From Apostichopus japonicus (taxonomy: Eukaryota; Echinodermata; Holothuroidea; Aspidochirotida; Stichopodidae), in contig NC_092567.1 in assembly GCF_037975245.1 (NCBI RefSeq), positions 11,067,376-11,131,375 on the forward strand: a stretch of 64,000 nt of DNA. The letters run 5' to 3'. The translations under genes and the position numbers were made by a program. The notes beneath the pieces are model-generated. The model ran no database searches and had not been told where the DNA came from. It was given only the letters and a program-made list of their open reading frames with translations. The first letter of the stretch is position 1. The number at the start of each line of letters is the position of its first letter. Below, piece by piece: positions 25,352 to 38,767 of this stretch.

Positions 25352-27770
25352 GTATTGTCACAATGACGTCATTATGGACGCACTTAAATTTCTTACATTT
25401 AATTAAAGGCTCTACAAACTATGTGAATTTCTTTTGACTTGTTGACTGTTGTTGAATTATATACAATAAAGTAATGGATCAGCAACATATGATTGCCATT
25501 TTATATGAAGGAGACACCCAAAACAGACTCTTGTGATAGTAAACAACGAACTGAATAATAAATATGTAACAACACTTAATATTGCTAAGCTTGGTTGATT
25601 TAAGAGATAAGTCATATTCCTTTAATGTCGCTCCTTCGAGATCCCTGCCCTATATGATGTTTTTGTGAGTAGCCATCACATCAATTGATGCTTTAAATCT
25701 CTTTCCGAAAAGTAGTGGTATCATACACTTTGGGAAACTTAAGAAGTACACAGCGACAATTATTGTGTAAGGTTTTGAAGTGATGTTGTGCCCCTCGGAG
25801 TCTGTCAACACACCCCCAGTCCGCCCCCCCCCCCCCGGCGAACACACACATAAAAAACATCCTTCTGTCAATCTGAATTGCAGAATAAAGCCGCGAAGTT
25901 TAACTTAATTCTTTTCCAAGTTCTGCAACAAATTTCTTGTTTCTCTAAAATTGCTGCAAAGTGTATTACAAAGTAAACGAAAACAAAACAGACCAAAAGT
26001 GTATCGGAACTGTTGGTGCTAGATGTATCGTACTCAAAATATACGAATAGGTAACATCAGCATAAAGATTTTATGAAGGCAAAAATAAGACACTCGTTCT
26101 GCAGTTTTGTAAAGGAACAGAGGGTCGCCAAAGCCGACATCATATATAGGGAGGAGGGAGGGGGGGGGGTCTGTGGTCTTTCCCCAGCCCAGAAAGAGGG
26201 GAAGTTTAGACTTCAAATGATACCTCTGAGGCATAGTTTGACTTATAAGACTTGACTTATGTCCAATATATAAGTCTAAACGCAACATTGTGTTTTAATT
26301 ATTTTTAGTTAGTTTGATATGCGTTGTGGTGGCGTGGTGGGGAGACACCCCATCACTCCATTGATCGACGCTTGAAAAGAGTACAATTTACATGTATTGG
26401 GGAACATTAAGATCCATGCATGACTTGCATTGAAAAAATAATAGTAGAAATAAAATGTGGGTAATGATATGAGGGAAAGCATTTAGAACTATATGTGAAT
26501 TTGACACCATATTTCTATATTTTTTATTTGTACACTTACGAAAATAAGAGTCATAATACAAAAAAAACAAGAAAAGAAAACAAAATCGGTCTGTCTGTTA
26601 CTCCCCTTACGTCTACATTTACCCAGATTTAGATAATATTAGGTAAATAAAATGAACCCTAGATAACCCTATCTAAAAATATGCAGTTTCCTGGGACTTC
26701 GCATCACACCCTTTAATAACATTAATCTATCAAAGAAAAATATCTAATTTACATGTTTGGTCTGCATGTTTTAAATCTGCATACAAAGCGAAAAGTGCAT
26801 AAAACAGGAATAATGCATTATAGATGAGCACTAGTTTAATTTTCAAGCCATCAATATACGTATTGTGTATCGATTCGGTACAGTTTTACATCGGTATTAT
26901 ATACTTAATGAGGTAACGATTTATACTTTATTCCATTTACCGCGTGTTTCTGTCAAAGTTTTAAGGTAATATTTTTGTTTGATTTTCGCTGAGATGCTAA
27001 ACTGTCAGAAAGAAAAATTAAATAATAAAGTAACAACTAATCTTACAAGTAGTAGCGAAGAGAACCAGGGACGTAGCTAAGGCCTGATGATTCGGGGGGG
27101 GGGGCGGGAGGGAGTAGTGGCTGAAATTCCAACTAGGTTTGTTTTGAAGCGTATTAATCACTCTGGTTAAGCAAGCAAGCAACTGAGTAGAAGTTAACTG
27201 CTCCAAGGCTACATAGACTACTAACTACAAAAGCTATGTTAATGTAACAAATGGGAAAACTTTTTTTTTTTTCTTTAACAAATTATATTCGACGACATAG
27301 TGAATTACCAAAAAAGCACCGGGGTTTTTCCTAGCGAGCTTAATATTATTATTTTTTTTGGGGGGGGGGGCTATTTATCACTCACATGAACAATCTGCCT
27401 ATCATCTTCGTCAAGGACCAATAGAATTCTTAGAAATAAGTATAAAAACGTACTGTAAAAACATACAGTTTTCAGTGGTTGCGGTTCTCACCTAGGCCTT
27501 TATATCACTTCGATATGGACCTATTCGGTGGCGATATACGCCAACCCGTATTAACTATTGACAACATGATAGTTAACTCTGCTCTAAGTTGAATAAACAC
27601 AGTTCGCAGATAAAACTACAACCGTGACTAAAACTAGTAGTGTTTTCGTGACAGCCATGTGCATATAAAATAGCTTTAAAGAGCGCTAGTATTCAATTTT
27701 AGTCAGTCTGACTCTTGCCAATGCGAAAAGTAGCCGGGAAATATCCCTAGGGCGGGGAGGATGCAGTTAA
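25352..27770 (+). other. Start of intron between visible exons 2 and 3
   Basis: Contains C- and G-runs at 25825-25838, 26155-26170, 27093-27104 and 27354-27370. An orphan hAT-like left end CAGGGACGTAGCTAAGG is at about 27067; no matching right end was found. Confidence 0.5.
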
Positions 27771-28785
27771 TAGTCAGGTGGCTTAGCAACAATTTTTAGG
27801 CTTAACGTTACAGGCCGGACAAAAGTACCAAATTTGGCATGGAGTTTCTTTTCGACCTATCTATCGATTTTATCCGTGGAACCCACTTTATCGGTTCCGA
27901 TTTTTCAAGATGGCGGCCAAAATCCAAGATGGCCGCCAGAAAAAAAGGAAATGTCATATATCTGGCTGTAAAAATCAGAGATGAACAAATGAGGGGTCAA
28001 TTCAGGTGTTTCCGGGGTCACTGAAACAGATGATGATCATGGCATGTTGCTTGAGTAACCCACTTCCAAGATGGCGGCCAAAATCCAAGATGGCCGCCAG
28101 AAAAAAACGAAATGTCATATATCTGGCTGTAAAAATCGGAGATGAACAAATGAGGGGTCAATTAAGGTGTTTCCGAGCTCACTGAATCAGATGATGGTCA
28201 TGGTATGTTGCTTGGGCCACCCACTTCCAAGATGGCGGCCAGAATCCAAGATGGCCCCCTTGAAAAAAAAGGAAATTTCATATATATTCAATCCCCAGAC
28301 CCCTGTGCCCTTTTCTGATCGGGACCATCAAACCTTCCGTCCTCAAACGTGTAAATGAAACCGGGCTTGCACCCTGACTATATGTTATGGCTGGTATTCT
28401 AATTATGTCACTTTGGCTCAGGAAGCCACTTAGGACTTATTGGGGAACTTTGAGGTGTGATCGACCGTGGATAGACACTGTCGCAAACCCGTTATTATAT
28501 GGGAGTTACGAGTGTCATGTAAGACTGATTACATTGAGTCAACTATATAATAGGGTAACTTGAGGGAAAACAGACCAGATGTGAATACCGACTCATTGAG
28601 AGATTTTGTAGGATTGTGCACCCTTCATAAACACAATGTCAGTTGTGCGAACAAAACACGCTAAGTCAGGTCACTAGGCATCTGAGGTATTTAGGTCGTT
28701 CTTTTCGGACATGTACTACAGGTCTGCTATTAGGGAGGATCTCCAGGAAGACTTGTTGTCTGGTATAGACAAGGCCCCCCCCCCC
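27771..28785 (+). repeat. Left arm of inverted repeat
   Basis: It includes three diverged ~162-bp tandem units starting near 27907, 28070 and 28231, each with the word AAGATGGCGGCC. Its inner part (28690-28772) encodes a LINE-like stretch with EDLQEDLLSGIDK, matched in reverse in the right arm near 30525-30610. After a poly-C run, a partial duplicate of 28622-28690 follows at about 28787-28850. Confidence 0.85.
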
Positions 28786-28922
28786 CTTCATAAACACATA
28801 TCAATTCTGCGAACAACACACGCTAAGTCGGGTCACTAGTCATCTGAGGTCAACCAATGACACTAATAACCAAAACAACAACAATAACAACCAATAACAC
28901 CAATAATGAAGGCGTGAAACCA

Positions 28923-30500
28923 TTATTCCGACACCAACCGGACAAAGGGACACTCCAGCAAAAGGTGTTGCATAGTCCTAATGGCTTTACAGCCCACACA
29001 GGGACAAATCCCATAACCTAATCGCCACCTGACTAGGCGAAAATGGTTAGTGATGAGGACCCCATGTGCAATCCTCCTCGCGAAGTCCCGGAGACGGCTA
29101 TCTAGTGACTTACAACACAGAACACCACACATCTGGAGAGATGGCGGTTTGGCAAGCCGAGTGGGCCACGTTAAGCAGAACATCTGGACCACCCTCCTCT
29201 TTGATTCTACAAAGTGAGTCACCAATCTGAGTATACACCCAGAAGAGCGTGTCGCCTTTGACCGGTTATTGGAAAAGGATCCGGGCCAGTAGTGGCGAAA
29301 AAGAAAACCACCCCAGAACCAAAAAAGGCAAACGAGGGATTCTCAAACGCAACGAAAAAACCTTTCAAAAGGAGAAAGCGCAGTTAAGATGGTAGGTGGA
29401 CCAAACCATGCCCACCCGCTCAAGGGGGTCTTTTACAGAACGGTCCTTTTGAGAAGGTTTGGTTTGCACGTTCCCCAAATGATATAAAAAATGATCCTCT
29501 CCAATCGTACCAAGGAATAACCTGGTGCAGCGATCACCGTACCAGGATACCGAAGGAGAGGAAAAAATAAAACGATTGACAACTGTAACCTTCCCATGGA
29601 GGGAGAGTCACCTCCGATTGAATGTGTCGAGCCTTGCCTCCACCTGATCAGCCTTCTCTGCCTAAGTGGTGGCCTCTGGGGCACCATAACCTAGCCAGAT
29701 GCCGATTACCCTGATCATGACATCTGACCAAGTAGCATCGAACGGGAGGGATTGGCCACGCCAACCTCCTGAATGCAGCCCTTTGGTCTTGGACTTGTTA
29801 AGTCTGGCACCATAGCCTCTTATAAGGTGGCCAAAACCTTCGATAAAGGCTTCAAGGAGACGAGGTCCGACACAATACAAGTGACGTCATCGGCATATTG
29901 CACGCATTTAACTCTAGCCCCACCCGGTACATTGAAAGGTCGAAACCCCAAGCATCTGTCCAGCGAGGTACTGAGCGTTTCGCTGAAGAGAATATACAAC
30001 AACAGGGAGAGGGGACAACCCTGACGGAATCCCCTTCGAACCGGGGAGGGACCAGAAGTAAATCCGTTAACAGTGACCATGCTCGTGACGTCCTTATATA
30101 GTAACGAGAACCAACGAATAAACACTGAGTTTAATCCGAAGGACTCGCACAGCGTAAGTCTGGAGAGGACCTACAATATCCGGCATCACATTCGCGATTT
30201 CCTAATGCTTTGGCCAGGATTTTGTAGTCCAGATTTAACAGCGTTATTGTACGCCTATTAGGGTCCAAGGGTCTCCCGACTTTGGGAGGAGAACAATATT
30301 TTCAGCCCTCTGTGTTTGGCTCATGTAATTCAACTGGAAAGCGGTAGAGAACACGTCTCTAAAGTCCCCACCGAGAAACTCCCAGAAGTCCTATATAACT
30401 CAGCAGGGAGGCCATCAGGACCGGGGACTTTCCCTTCTTCATCGCTGCTACCGCTGTCCAGAGCTCACCAACGGAGAGATTCGAACCCAAGCTATCGTTT
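28923..30500 (-). pseudogene. Broken L1/Tx1-type LINE ORF2 (reverse transcriptase fragment)
   Basis: Several minus-strand frames together follow the order of a LINE reverse transcriptase. Near 30480-30390 there is GPDGLPAELY after a KKGK segment. Near 30230 LLNLDYKILAKAL appears. Within 29820-30125 are FRQGCPLS and YADD, the catalytic motif of the palm. After a frame change come ARLNKSKTKGL and RVIGIWLGYG (29662-29880), then thumb-like text (29433-29687), and finally CPCVGC with H and C about 10 residues later (28923-29225), a typical C-terminal zinc-knuckle region. Stops and frameshifts separate these parts and the endonuclease domain is absent, so it is dead. The clade call is from motif style only. 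Confidence 0.8.
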
Positions 30501-30509
30501 TACTATGGG

Positions 30510-31504
30510 GGGGGGGGTGGGCTTGTCTATACCAGACAACAAGTCTTCCTGGAGATCCTCGCTTACAGTAGCCCTGGGGTACAGGTTCGAAAAGAACGAG
30601 TTAAATGCCCCAGATGCCTAGTGACCTGCTTAGCGTGTGTTGTTCGCACAATTGACGTTGTGTTTATGAAGGGTGCACAATCCTACAAAATCTCTCAATG
30701 AGTCAGTATTCACATCTGGTCTGTTTTCCCTCAAGTTACCCTATTATATAGTTGACCCAATGTAATCAGTCCTACATGACACTCGTAACTCCCATATAAT
30801 AACGGGTTTGCGACAGTGTCTATCCACACCTCAAAGTTCCCCAATAAGTCCTAAGTGGCTTCCTCAACCAAAGTGACACAATTAGAATACCAGCCATAAC
30901 ATATAGTCAGGGTGCTAGCCCGGTTTCATTTACACGTTTGAGGACGGAAGGTTTGATGGTCCCGATCAGAAAAGGGCACAGGGGGTCTGGAGATTGAATA
31001 TATATGAAATTTCCTTTTTTTTCAAGGGGGCCATCTTGGATTCTGGCCGCCATCTTGGAAGTGGGTGGCCCAAGCAACATACCATGACCATCATCTGTTT
31101 CAGTGAGCTCGGAAACACCTTAATTGACCCCTCATTTGTTCATCTCCGATTTTTACAGCCAGATATATGACATTTCGTTTTTTTCTGGCGGCCATCTTGG
31201 ATTTTGGCCGCCATCTTGGAAGTGGGTTACTCAAGCAACATGCCATGATCATCATCTGTTTCAGTGACCCCGGAAACACCTGAATTGACCCCTCATTTGT
31301 TCATCTCTGATTTTTACAGCCAGATATATGACATTTCCTTTTTTTCTGGCGGCCATCTTGGATTTTGGCCGCCATCTTGAAAAATCGGAACCGATAAAGT
31401 GGGTTCCACGGATAAAATCGATAGATAGGTCGAAAAGAAACTCCATGCCAAATTTGGTACTTTTGTCCGGCCGGTAACGTTAAAGTTGCTAAGCCACCTG
31501 ACTA
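30510..31504 (-). repeat. Right arm of inverted repeat
   Basis: Reverse complement of 27771-28785 with scattered substitutions and small indels. Reading on the minus strand it leads straight into the LINE reverse-transcriptase fragment, so this arm looks like the 5' part of the same element. Confidence 0.85.
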
Positions 31505-33426
31505 TAAGGAACATACTAAGTATCGCCCACATGTTACATATACCAAATTAATAGAGAGGTTTCTCAACATCATGGATTTCTCGGCCACTGTACAATTGAT
31601 ACAATCAGTTGTAACTGGTTAAACCTAGCCTAGGGTCCAATTGAATTTGGAAAAGCCGATACTTTAAAGAATATAATTTGTACAACAAAAAATGAAGGAA
31701 ATCATCAAGAAGTGAACTTTAAGGCCAATCCCCGAACACTTTATTCACTGCTCAAACCTTAGTTATTTGATGTAAACCTCATACCTTTTATATGGTCATT
31801 ACTTCTGAGGAAGATAATTGTCTACTCCTAAGCTATACATTATTATGTGGGCCCGAATCCGCGAACAAAAAATAACAACTGAACTATTTCTATAAAATAT
31901 ATTCTAGTCTAAATTTGGCCAAAATAGTCTTACATCTATCTTCTACAACTGTATAAGATGTAATTGTCTGAATAATACAATACGAACCAATTTTGGCAAA
32001 GACTCAAGAGTTCGGTTAGACGAACCAGGTAACGTACTGTAACGGTTACAACTATTACTGACTAGCATTGGGTGTTGTAATTTAATACAATATAGATCAT
32101 ATATATATACCAGCGACGTAGCCAGGAATTTGCAAGGGGATGCACATTTTGCGATTGATATGTGGGAGGGGTCTAAGAGGAGGGGGTGTCCTGTTTTGAG
32201 CAATTTAAGGTCCTTAGATGCGATCTGGAGCAATGTTTTGCTAGTTTCATCATGATCATATGATATCATATTATCAGCAGATTTTGTTTCCGATTTGAAA
32301 TATTCTTTCAGAAAGACAAACATAGTGCTATTTTACAATTTTTCCAGTAGGATGATTCTTGTTTATTGTCCAATGTCTGGACTTTAATACATTTGACGAA
32401 CTTAACTGATGGAGAATATAAACTCTCGTATTTAGCAGTGTAATAATTATTCATAGGAAGTGTGTATCACGTACGATTGCTAGCTTAGCTTCAAAACATG
32501 CTGTTCGTGCAACAACTTATGACGAATCATAGAAAGGATGAGAACACACGTTGTCGTCGTCGTTGTGCATACGGTTCGTGACTCTTCATCGAGTGCGGTT
32601 AGGTAGGCTATATGTATTTTATTACGCAGTGGCCAACTGTAGGCTGGTAATAGGTAAAAGGCCACTGGCTAAATTTAGCTAATTGCATCTGCCGAACTAA
32701 GTAGCTGAATCAGTAGGCCTAAATATTACTACGATTATATTCGAGTTAATGGAGCTGACGAGTATTCAAGATCAAAAGAGCACTGGCAAAATACCATGCC
32801 AAGTAACAAACAGTATTTAACATTTTTTTCGACACTGAAAGGGAAAAGCAGTTGCTCCGACTGCCCCCCCCCCCCTCCTTGGCTACGTCTCTGATATATA
32901 CTGAACTTACTTGAAGCTAGCGAACAGGGTCAACCCACCTAATAACAAAATTAGTACATAAATAAACCGAATTGAAGCTGGCGAACGTTGTACGGTAGTT
33001 CTTTAGGCATATTGAATGTATTCAAATTCATACGAAGTTTTGTATGGTGGAGTATAAGGATCGCGAGATACAATTTCTCAAAGAAGCAAGGAAACGTGGT
33101 AAATAATATGACTGATTAAAGGACAATTTTGACCTAACTTTTTCAAATTTTAGGTCATTCACAATCACAGGAATATATGAATAGGTCTAGGTGATTAAGA
33201 GTGCGACAGTCGGAAATTCCGACAGTCGTACTCCAAGTTTCCAACTATCGTCATTTTTACCAAGCTTGGGTAGTGAGACACCCCACCCCCTCTCTTTAGC
33301 GACTTCACTGCGGTCAACGCGTAAATACAAGAAAAGATCATTATTTTTTTGCGTTGAATGTTTTCAACTGTATGGTCCACCATCTTGTCTACAGACGTCT
33401 AAAAAAAATTGTAGACGTTATTATCC
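31505..33426 (+). other. Intronic sequence around the hAT element 32111-32893
   Basis: Apart from the hAT element nothing was recognised. Open stretches here are unsupported. Confidence 0.5.
32111..32893. mobile_element. hAT-type non-autonomous element (CAGCGACGTAGCC ends)
   Basis: Left end CAGCGACGTAGCCAGG and right end CCTTGGCTACGTCTCTG are imperfect inverted repeats. The flanks share ATATATAC (32103-32110 and 32894-32901), although the site is simple AT sequence and so less convincing. Poly-C follows the usual subterminal pattern. No transposase frame was found. Confidence 0.78.
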
Positions 33427-35540
33427 GGCGCGTAACCAGGATTTTCTAACCCGGGGCGCGACTTACTATCCAAGCGGAGCGCCACTCATGGTTGGAGCGC
33501 AGCGTACAAGAACATTTCTGGTTTTGATACCCCCCCCCCCCCACAGATCACCGGAAATGGCACTTCTCGGGCTTAAAAATGACCAACCAGATGTACACTT
33601 TTGTCTGAGAACCAAGTATTTCCCAATAGTTTTTGTTTTCATCCATAACATATTTGAAGATTGTCACCAGTCACACATCATGTTCGACCTCACCGCATCT
33701 CCTGTGGATCATTGCTATTGTAGGTGATTTTACGTCGCGGCCCATAATACCCGTCAGCCCCACTTTTCAAGGTTGTAAGCCCATTATTTGTTCAGAGTTT
33801 GAAAATATTTCTCGTGAATAAATTCATTTCAAAACATACCCATAATGTTGCACAGAATTCCATCTATGGACAACCAATATAGATGAACCTTCTTCAACCC
33901 CAAACAAAATTGCACGAGTAGGGGGAAGTATGATGAAGAATGTTTGCCAGGGACTTTCGAAAATTCAGACAGTTAATTTAAGTAATTAAATTAATTGGTC
34001 TACAAATATTAAAACCTCTTATAACGGCTACTATTAAACTTGGCGGGGGGAGGGGGGGGGCTGCAAATATTTTTGTGAAAATTTTGACAATTTACTGAGA
34101 CTTTTTCGGGCACCTACTGAAAGGAAAATAAATTGCAATGATGTAGCTAAAGAAAGTCAATAGTTTAAAAAAAATCTCCTTGGTATTTAAAATAAAGTTC
34201 TTAGCTTGCCCGACTAATTTGCCATTTCGGTATAACACGGCAAACGATTGTATGTAATTGGCATGCAGTGTAATAACCGATGCACGCCTATATGATATAG
34301 GCAATCTTATTTCTTTTACTTACCATTTACCATATCATTTGTTTAATCTGAACAAGAACTGTTTTTTGATGCACGCCTATTTATAAATATTTTATATTTA
34401 TACTGGTTTAAAAATAAATCGAAATCGAAATTAAACCTGATTCCATTTTCTGATATGTAAATGAACATGTCGCACGAAAAAAAAAAAGTCTCCTATGACT
34501 ACACACATATAGACAATTTGGAGGTTGTTCATCCTGGAACGCCATTTTCTGTTCATGCTCACTGATATGATGTGATATCTGCTATTTGCTTTACAAATTT
34601 GAATAATTTAAACGAGACTGAAATAAATAACTTTTTTCTGTTTACTGTGCAATGCCCCACATTCTTTTCATTTCGAAAGACGCACAGTTTCAAGTTCATT
34701 ACACACTGAAGGCTTCAATTCTCTATTTGCCTTCAGTTTAGGGAAGATCTTGGGATTTTCATCCCTAGATATTGCTAGATATTGCTAGATATCGCTGGAT
34801 ATTGCTAGATATCGCTAGATATTGCTAGATATCCATACAGTACAGTGTCCTTGGGATTTTCGGGGCCTGATCTTGGGAAATTGCAAAACCGGAAGTGGTC
34901 ACACTCTATGTAGGCCAGTGCAAGACCTTATAGACGTCACTAATACACAACCCAATCACTTCGTATCGATGAAGTGGTGTGTTGCCGGATTTAGTCAAGG
35001 TCTTGGTACTACGGGCGAAGGTCATTAATTAATTATTTCGTAACTCACAGGTAAGCGATAAGAGGGGTGGGCGTAGAGTTGTGGGCGCGTTTTCATGCAG
35101 ATGGGGACAATCTCAAAAAGAGATGCGTCGCCCCTCCCCCCTCCCCCGCCCATGATAAGCCCATGGATCCACTACATGATATTCACAGGAGATGTGCCCA
35201 ATTCTCCAATCGCATGCAAAATTTATTTTTAGATTAATTGTACGAGTTACGGTACTAGATGTTGGGTAACAATTAGCATTCAGGTCGGAGTGTATAACAT
35301 CTTATCTATTGATGACAGTGTTGCATCGAAGGACACATGTCTAGTGCAGTTCGCATATAGATTAATACCGGAATGCGTCATGTTCCCAGACGAACTCGGT
35401 CGAATTCTAGACCAGCCATAGTTGGTTTCATAGCACACTTGTACAATTGTTTAAGGCGTCCATACACACACGCGTTATGGTAGACCATATACATAGTGAG
35501 AGACTGTAAGGGGTAGGGTGAAACGCTCGCCCCTTCCGAA
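33427..35540 (-). mobile_element. Inverted, interrupted copy of the 14191-type hAT-like element
   Basis: It starts CGGCGCGTAACCAGG, corresponding to the reversed right end of 14191-16293. Reverse-complement homology continues to about 34600 (the ATGGCGTTCCAGG region near 34540 matches 14950), and resumes at 35380-35540, which matches 14460-14650 inverted. Sequence between 34600 and 35380 is not shared. The hairpin module is inverted at 33473-33507. The outer right end was not located. Confidence 0.65.
34767..34832. repeat. Short tandem repeat, 11-bp unit (CTAGATATTG-like)
   Basis: Six consecutive units of TTGCTAGATAT or TCGCTAGATAT with single-base variants. Confidence 0.9.
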
Positions 35541-38366
35541 ATATACATTTTCAAGCGATACTCCTGTTGTAATGAACGACTAAATTTTTATCTTTTGCTG
35601 TATAATAAATAATAATGCAGATGCCCATGAAATACAGAAAAATCTTGCATACAATTACTTGCGACTGTTTCTGTAACTACGATCCAGTTTTCGCATTAGC
35701 CGCAGGATATCGTGATTCACACATTTTGATTCAAATCCCGCCGTAATAAATTTCAGCTCTCAACGTGAATTACACATTCATAACGGCTGTGGCCGTGTAG
35801 CGATTCATCGCTATAAGCGATCGCAAATGGAATAAACGTTTAGTATAAAGCCGTGATTATGTTTGTTTTGTTATCCCGTCTACAATCCATCTTATAACAT
35901 CCCGTAAATGTCCTTGCCAGTCGTTCCTTCTATTTATAAATGAATGAAAAAAATAAAGCAATTTTGAGAATTCCAATATTTACGCAAGCACGAATATACA
36001 GTAGCTTTAACTATGAGAGGAAAGCACTAACTATGGACTACCAGAGTTAGCTGCTTGGTGACAACAAAGACACGTGCACTCGACAAACTACGTTTGCGTA
36101 AATTCCACACTGATCTCCGACCACATTGTAGCCTAAACTCACACAGAGTCAACATGGAAATGTAGCCTAACCATATGTTTATTCGCTCAAATTTTAACGC
36201 AGTTAGCTGGAACTAAAATATCCATGGAATTCTTTCATTATTACTGCTATCTTCGACCACAAACTAGCCTAACACCAAACTAATTCAATGGGAAAAATCT
36301 TGCCTTAACCATCGTTTTTTTTTTTTACATATACACACACACACACAAGCGTAGCCTTGTTTACAACTTTCAATTACCTGGAAATCGGCAATTGTTTGGA
36401 AGGTATGTGCTATGTTTTGAAGAGGTAATATATTAGTGTACATACACTGTTACTGTTGCGGTGGATTAAAGATTTCAATCTTGAGTAGTTTTCACCGGTA
36501 TAATATTTTTGTTTTCGGTGTTGAGTGATTGTATCCACACAGGAAAAAGAACCATTACGAATGGCTAAAACTAGAAATTGTAAGCAATTAAACAGCCATC
36601 TACACTGCAAGAAAGTTATTTCATTAAATGAATTTCCGTATTCACGTGTCTTGATTACTCAAAACATGAAATCATGAAAGCACTCGCATAGCAGTTATAC
36701 GCGATCCCATCCGCCCCCCCCCCCCCTCACAAAACGGGTACCCGTTTTGTGTGTTTTCGATTCGGGTACACGAATGTTCGGTCGGGTACCCGGGTATCCG
36801 GTTACCCGACTCAGGCCTAGAATGTTCTTACTCATTAAATACAAATAATGCTCTAGAGAAAGTTTTCATCCTTCGCTTGGATCAAGTAAATCATCATGGA
36901 TGCAACTATGCTGCAGGCTTTATTAGTATCTGATGAAAAAGCAATTATCGTGGGTATTCAAACGAGATACATATTTCTTGAGTTTAATGGAAATGAGCAT
37001 TTGTCATATCGTCACCAGTATTGTTACTGAATTAGAACCGTAAACCTAGGGACGTGCAGTTAGCTATAGCAGGTGGTTAGATCTGAACCAGTAAAACGTC
37101 CGGTTATTCAATGGAGTGGGCACTGCAACTATGATATCTTTGTAAGATCGGCTGCAATAGTCTAGGCTCGCATTCAAATTCCAGAAGCAGAACATGTAAA
37201 CAAACAGAAACAAAGAGATGTTACAATGGTCTGTTCTATTTCAATTCAACAAGTATTGTTATTGTATACACTTGCTGCTGATATTTCTGTTAAGTTCGTT
37301 TGCAGTTTTGCCATGGCCTTATTGATGTTCTGAAAGACAAACCACGACACAAAACATATTTTATATTGATATCATATCTTTATTCATAGCTGTTTACATG
37401 TAAGTTGTTTGTTTGTCCATCAACACTTCTGTCGATAATAGACTTTAATGTAGGTTTCTTGCAACTTTTTAGAAATATGGACAGTGTTATTGTTCAATGT
37501 TACAATTGTGCACTATGTCAAGTCATAATTACACGATGTTAGATTATACTAACCTTCCTCCTCCATATAAGGGACAAGTAGAGAGATTGATGTATTTAGT
37601 CTTAATACAGTTTAAAAAAAACATATCTAAGAAAGTGACTGGAAACAAGACATATAACCTTATTTTACACAACTGGCATACTCTCAGGACATCGGAAATG
37701 GGATCAGGTGATTATGACGATGATTAGTCTAGTCTTATAGCTCCATAATTTAACTCAATAATGTAATTCCAAAAACAATTAGTCTTTTTCTATTATCAAT
37801 ATCTAAATTTTTGGTTTTCATGATCTTTGATGACGTCACTAATGCGTTGTAATATAAAGCTGAATATCATGAAACCGGGTAGCTTTACAAACATCACGAG
37901 CAATCAAATGTTTAATTTCTCTGTAAATTAACACATCTATACTAAGATTCCACCTAAATTCATTATTTCAATGATTAAGAGTAATATCAATACATACAAA
38001 CCACTCTATCTCCACTCCTCAACATTATTTCTCGGACTCGTACACATTGTACCCTCGTTCATTGATCTGTGTTTATAAGACACCTCGAGATTCTCATTGT
38101 TAATGATGGAGTGACGTCACTGCTGATGATGTCATCATTAATCAGTCTCAAAGACATAAGTAGTTAGCATAAACAACACGTTTGCCCCGATCCAGTAAAT
38201 GTTTGACTATACTGCAGACAGATGTGTGTATAATGGCTATACTAAATCATCTCGTGATAACAGCTTAGAGAGAGATTCAGAGACGATGTAATCAAAGTCA
38301 GTTTGTGAATTTTTTAGAATATTCTAATCCGTCGATAATTGGACTTCATATTCTGACACTCTCATA
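35541..38366 (+). other. Intronic sequence, nothing firm
   Basis: Holds the palindrome at 36729-36750 and a short AC microsatellite near 36337. A 76-codon plus-strand open stretch at 37497-37727 lacks family resemblance. Confidence 0.5.
36729..36750. repeat. Perfect 22-bp palindrome centred on GGGTACCC
   Basis: ACAAAACGGGT followed by its exact reverse complement, next to a poly-C run. Further GGGTACCC-like words follow to 36815. This is probably the end or core of an old transposon; no partner end was found. Confidence 0.7.
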
Positions 38367-38767
38367 ACATGCCGGAGCGTCCATACAGTCAGAGGGGGCG
38401 GATGTCCCCCCCCCCCCCCTGACGGACTCAACTGGACAGCTGGCGCCCTTTTCAGCTTTTTACCACTTTTTACTTATTAGCAATTATTGACTTTTTTTAT
38501 TGCGCTCTCAAATACCTATTGACATTTGTCACATTTTGTTGGTGTAATTTTCTGACAAAATGGCGATGACACCTATTTATTCTTCGTTTATCTACAAATA
38601 AGCAAGGCCCGGAAAGGGTCATTTCCGGCGATCTAGGGAGTATCTTTACTCAAAAAATTTCTGTACGCTCCGCGCCAACCTGTGGAGGCGCTCCGCTTAG
38701 ATAGTGTCGAAAGCGCCCCTACATACCATTCTCGACCCCCTGACCAATACCCCTAGATCCGCCACTG
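38367..38767. mobile_element. hAT MITE (CAGTGGCGGAGCGTCC family), eroded left end
   Basis: Full-length homology to the 9562 and 15223 copies. The right end is GATCCGCCACTG and the left end is mutated (ACATGCCGGAGC). No clear 8-bp duplication is left, consistent with an older insertion. It lies in the host-gene intron between the exons at 25275 and 39669. Confidence 0.8.

Larger units (their letters stand above)
27771..31504. mobile_element. Foldback-like 3.7-kb unit with ~1-kb inverted arms around a broken LINE
   Basis: Sequence from 27771 (TAGTCAGGTGGCTTAGC) reads inward as a close copy of the reverse complement from 31504 (CCACCTGACTA). The arms extend to about 28785 and 30510 and each contains tandem units with AAGATGGCGGCC. 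A 61-codon open stretch at 27839-28024 is repeated with identical translation at 31261-31446 on the other strand. Between them is a minus-strand LINE fragment. The outer flanks would allow a TA duplication, but that is weak. It could be a true foldback element, two LINE copies facing each other tail to tail, or an inverted-duplication or assembly artefact. Confidence 0.8.

Noticed and set aside
27839-28024. 61-codon open frame repeated identically on the opposite strand at 31261-31446
   Set aside because: The identity reflects the inverted-repeat arms; AAGATGGCGGCC units give the readable peptide and nothing suggests a real protein.
31943-32323. 126-codon minus-strand open frame
   Set aside because: It spans the left end and target duplication of the hAT element 32111-32893 and has no recognisable motif.
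33191-33727. 178-codon plus-strand open frame
   Set aside because: It runs from unique sequence into the inverted copy of a hAT-like element, including the hairpin module; no family resemblance.
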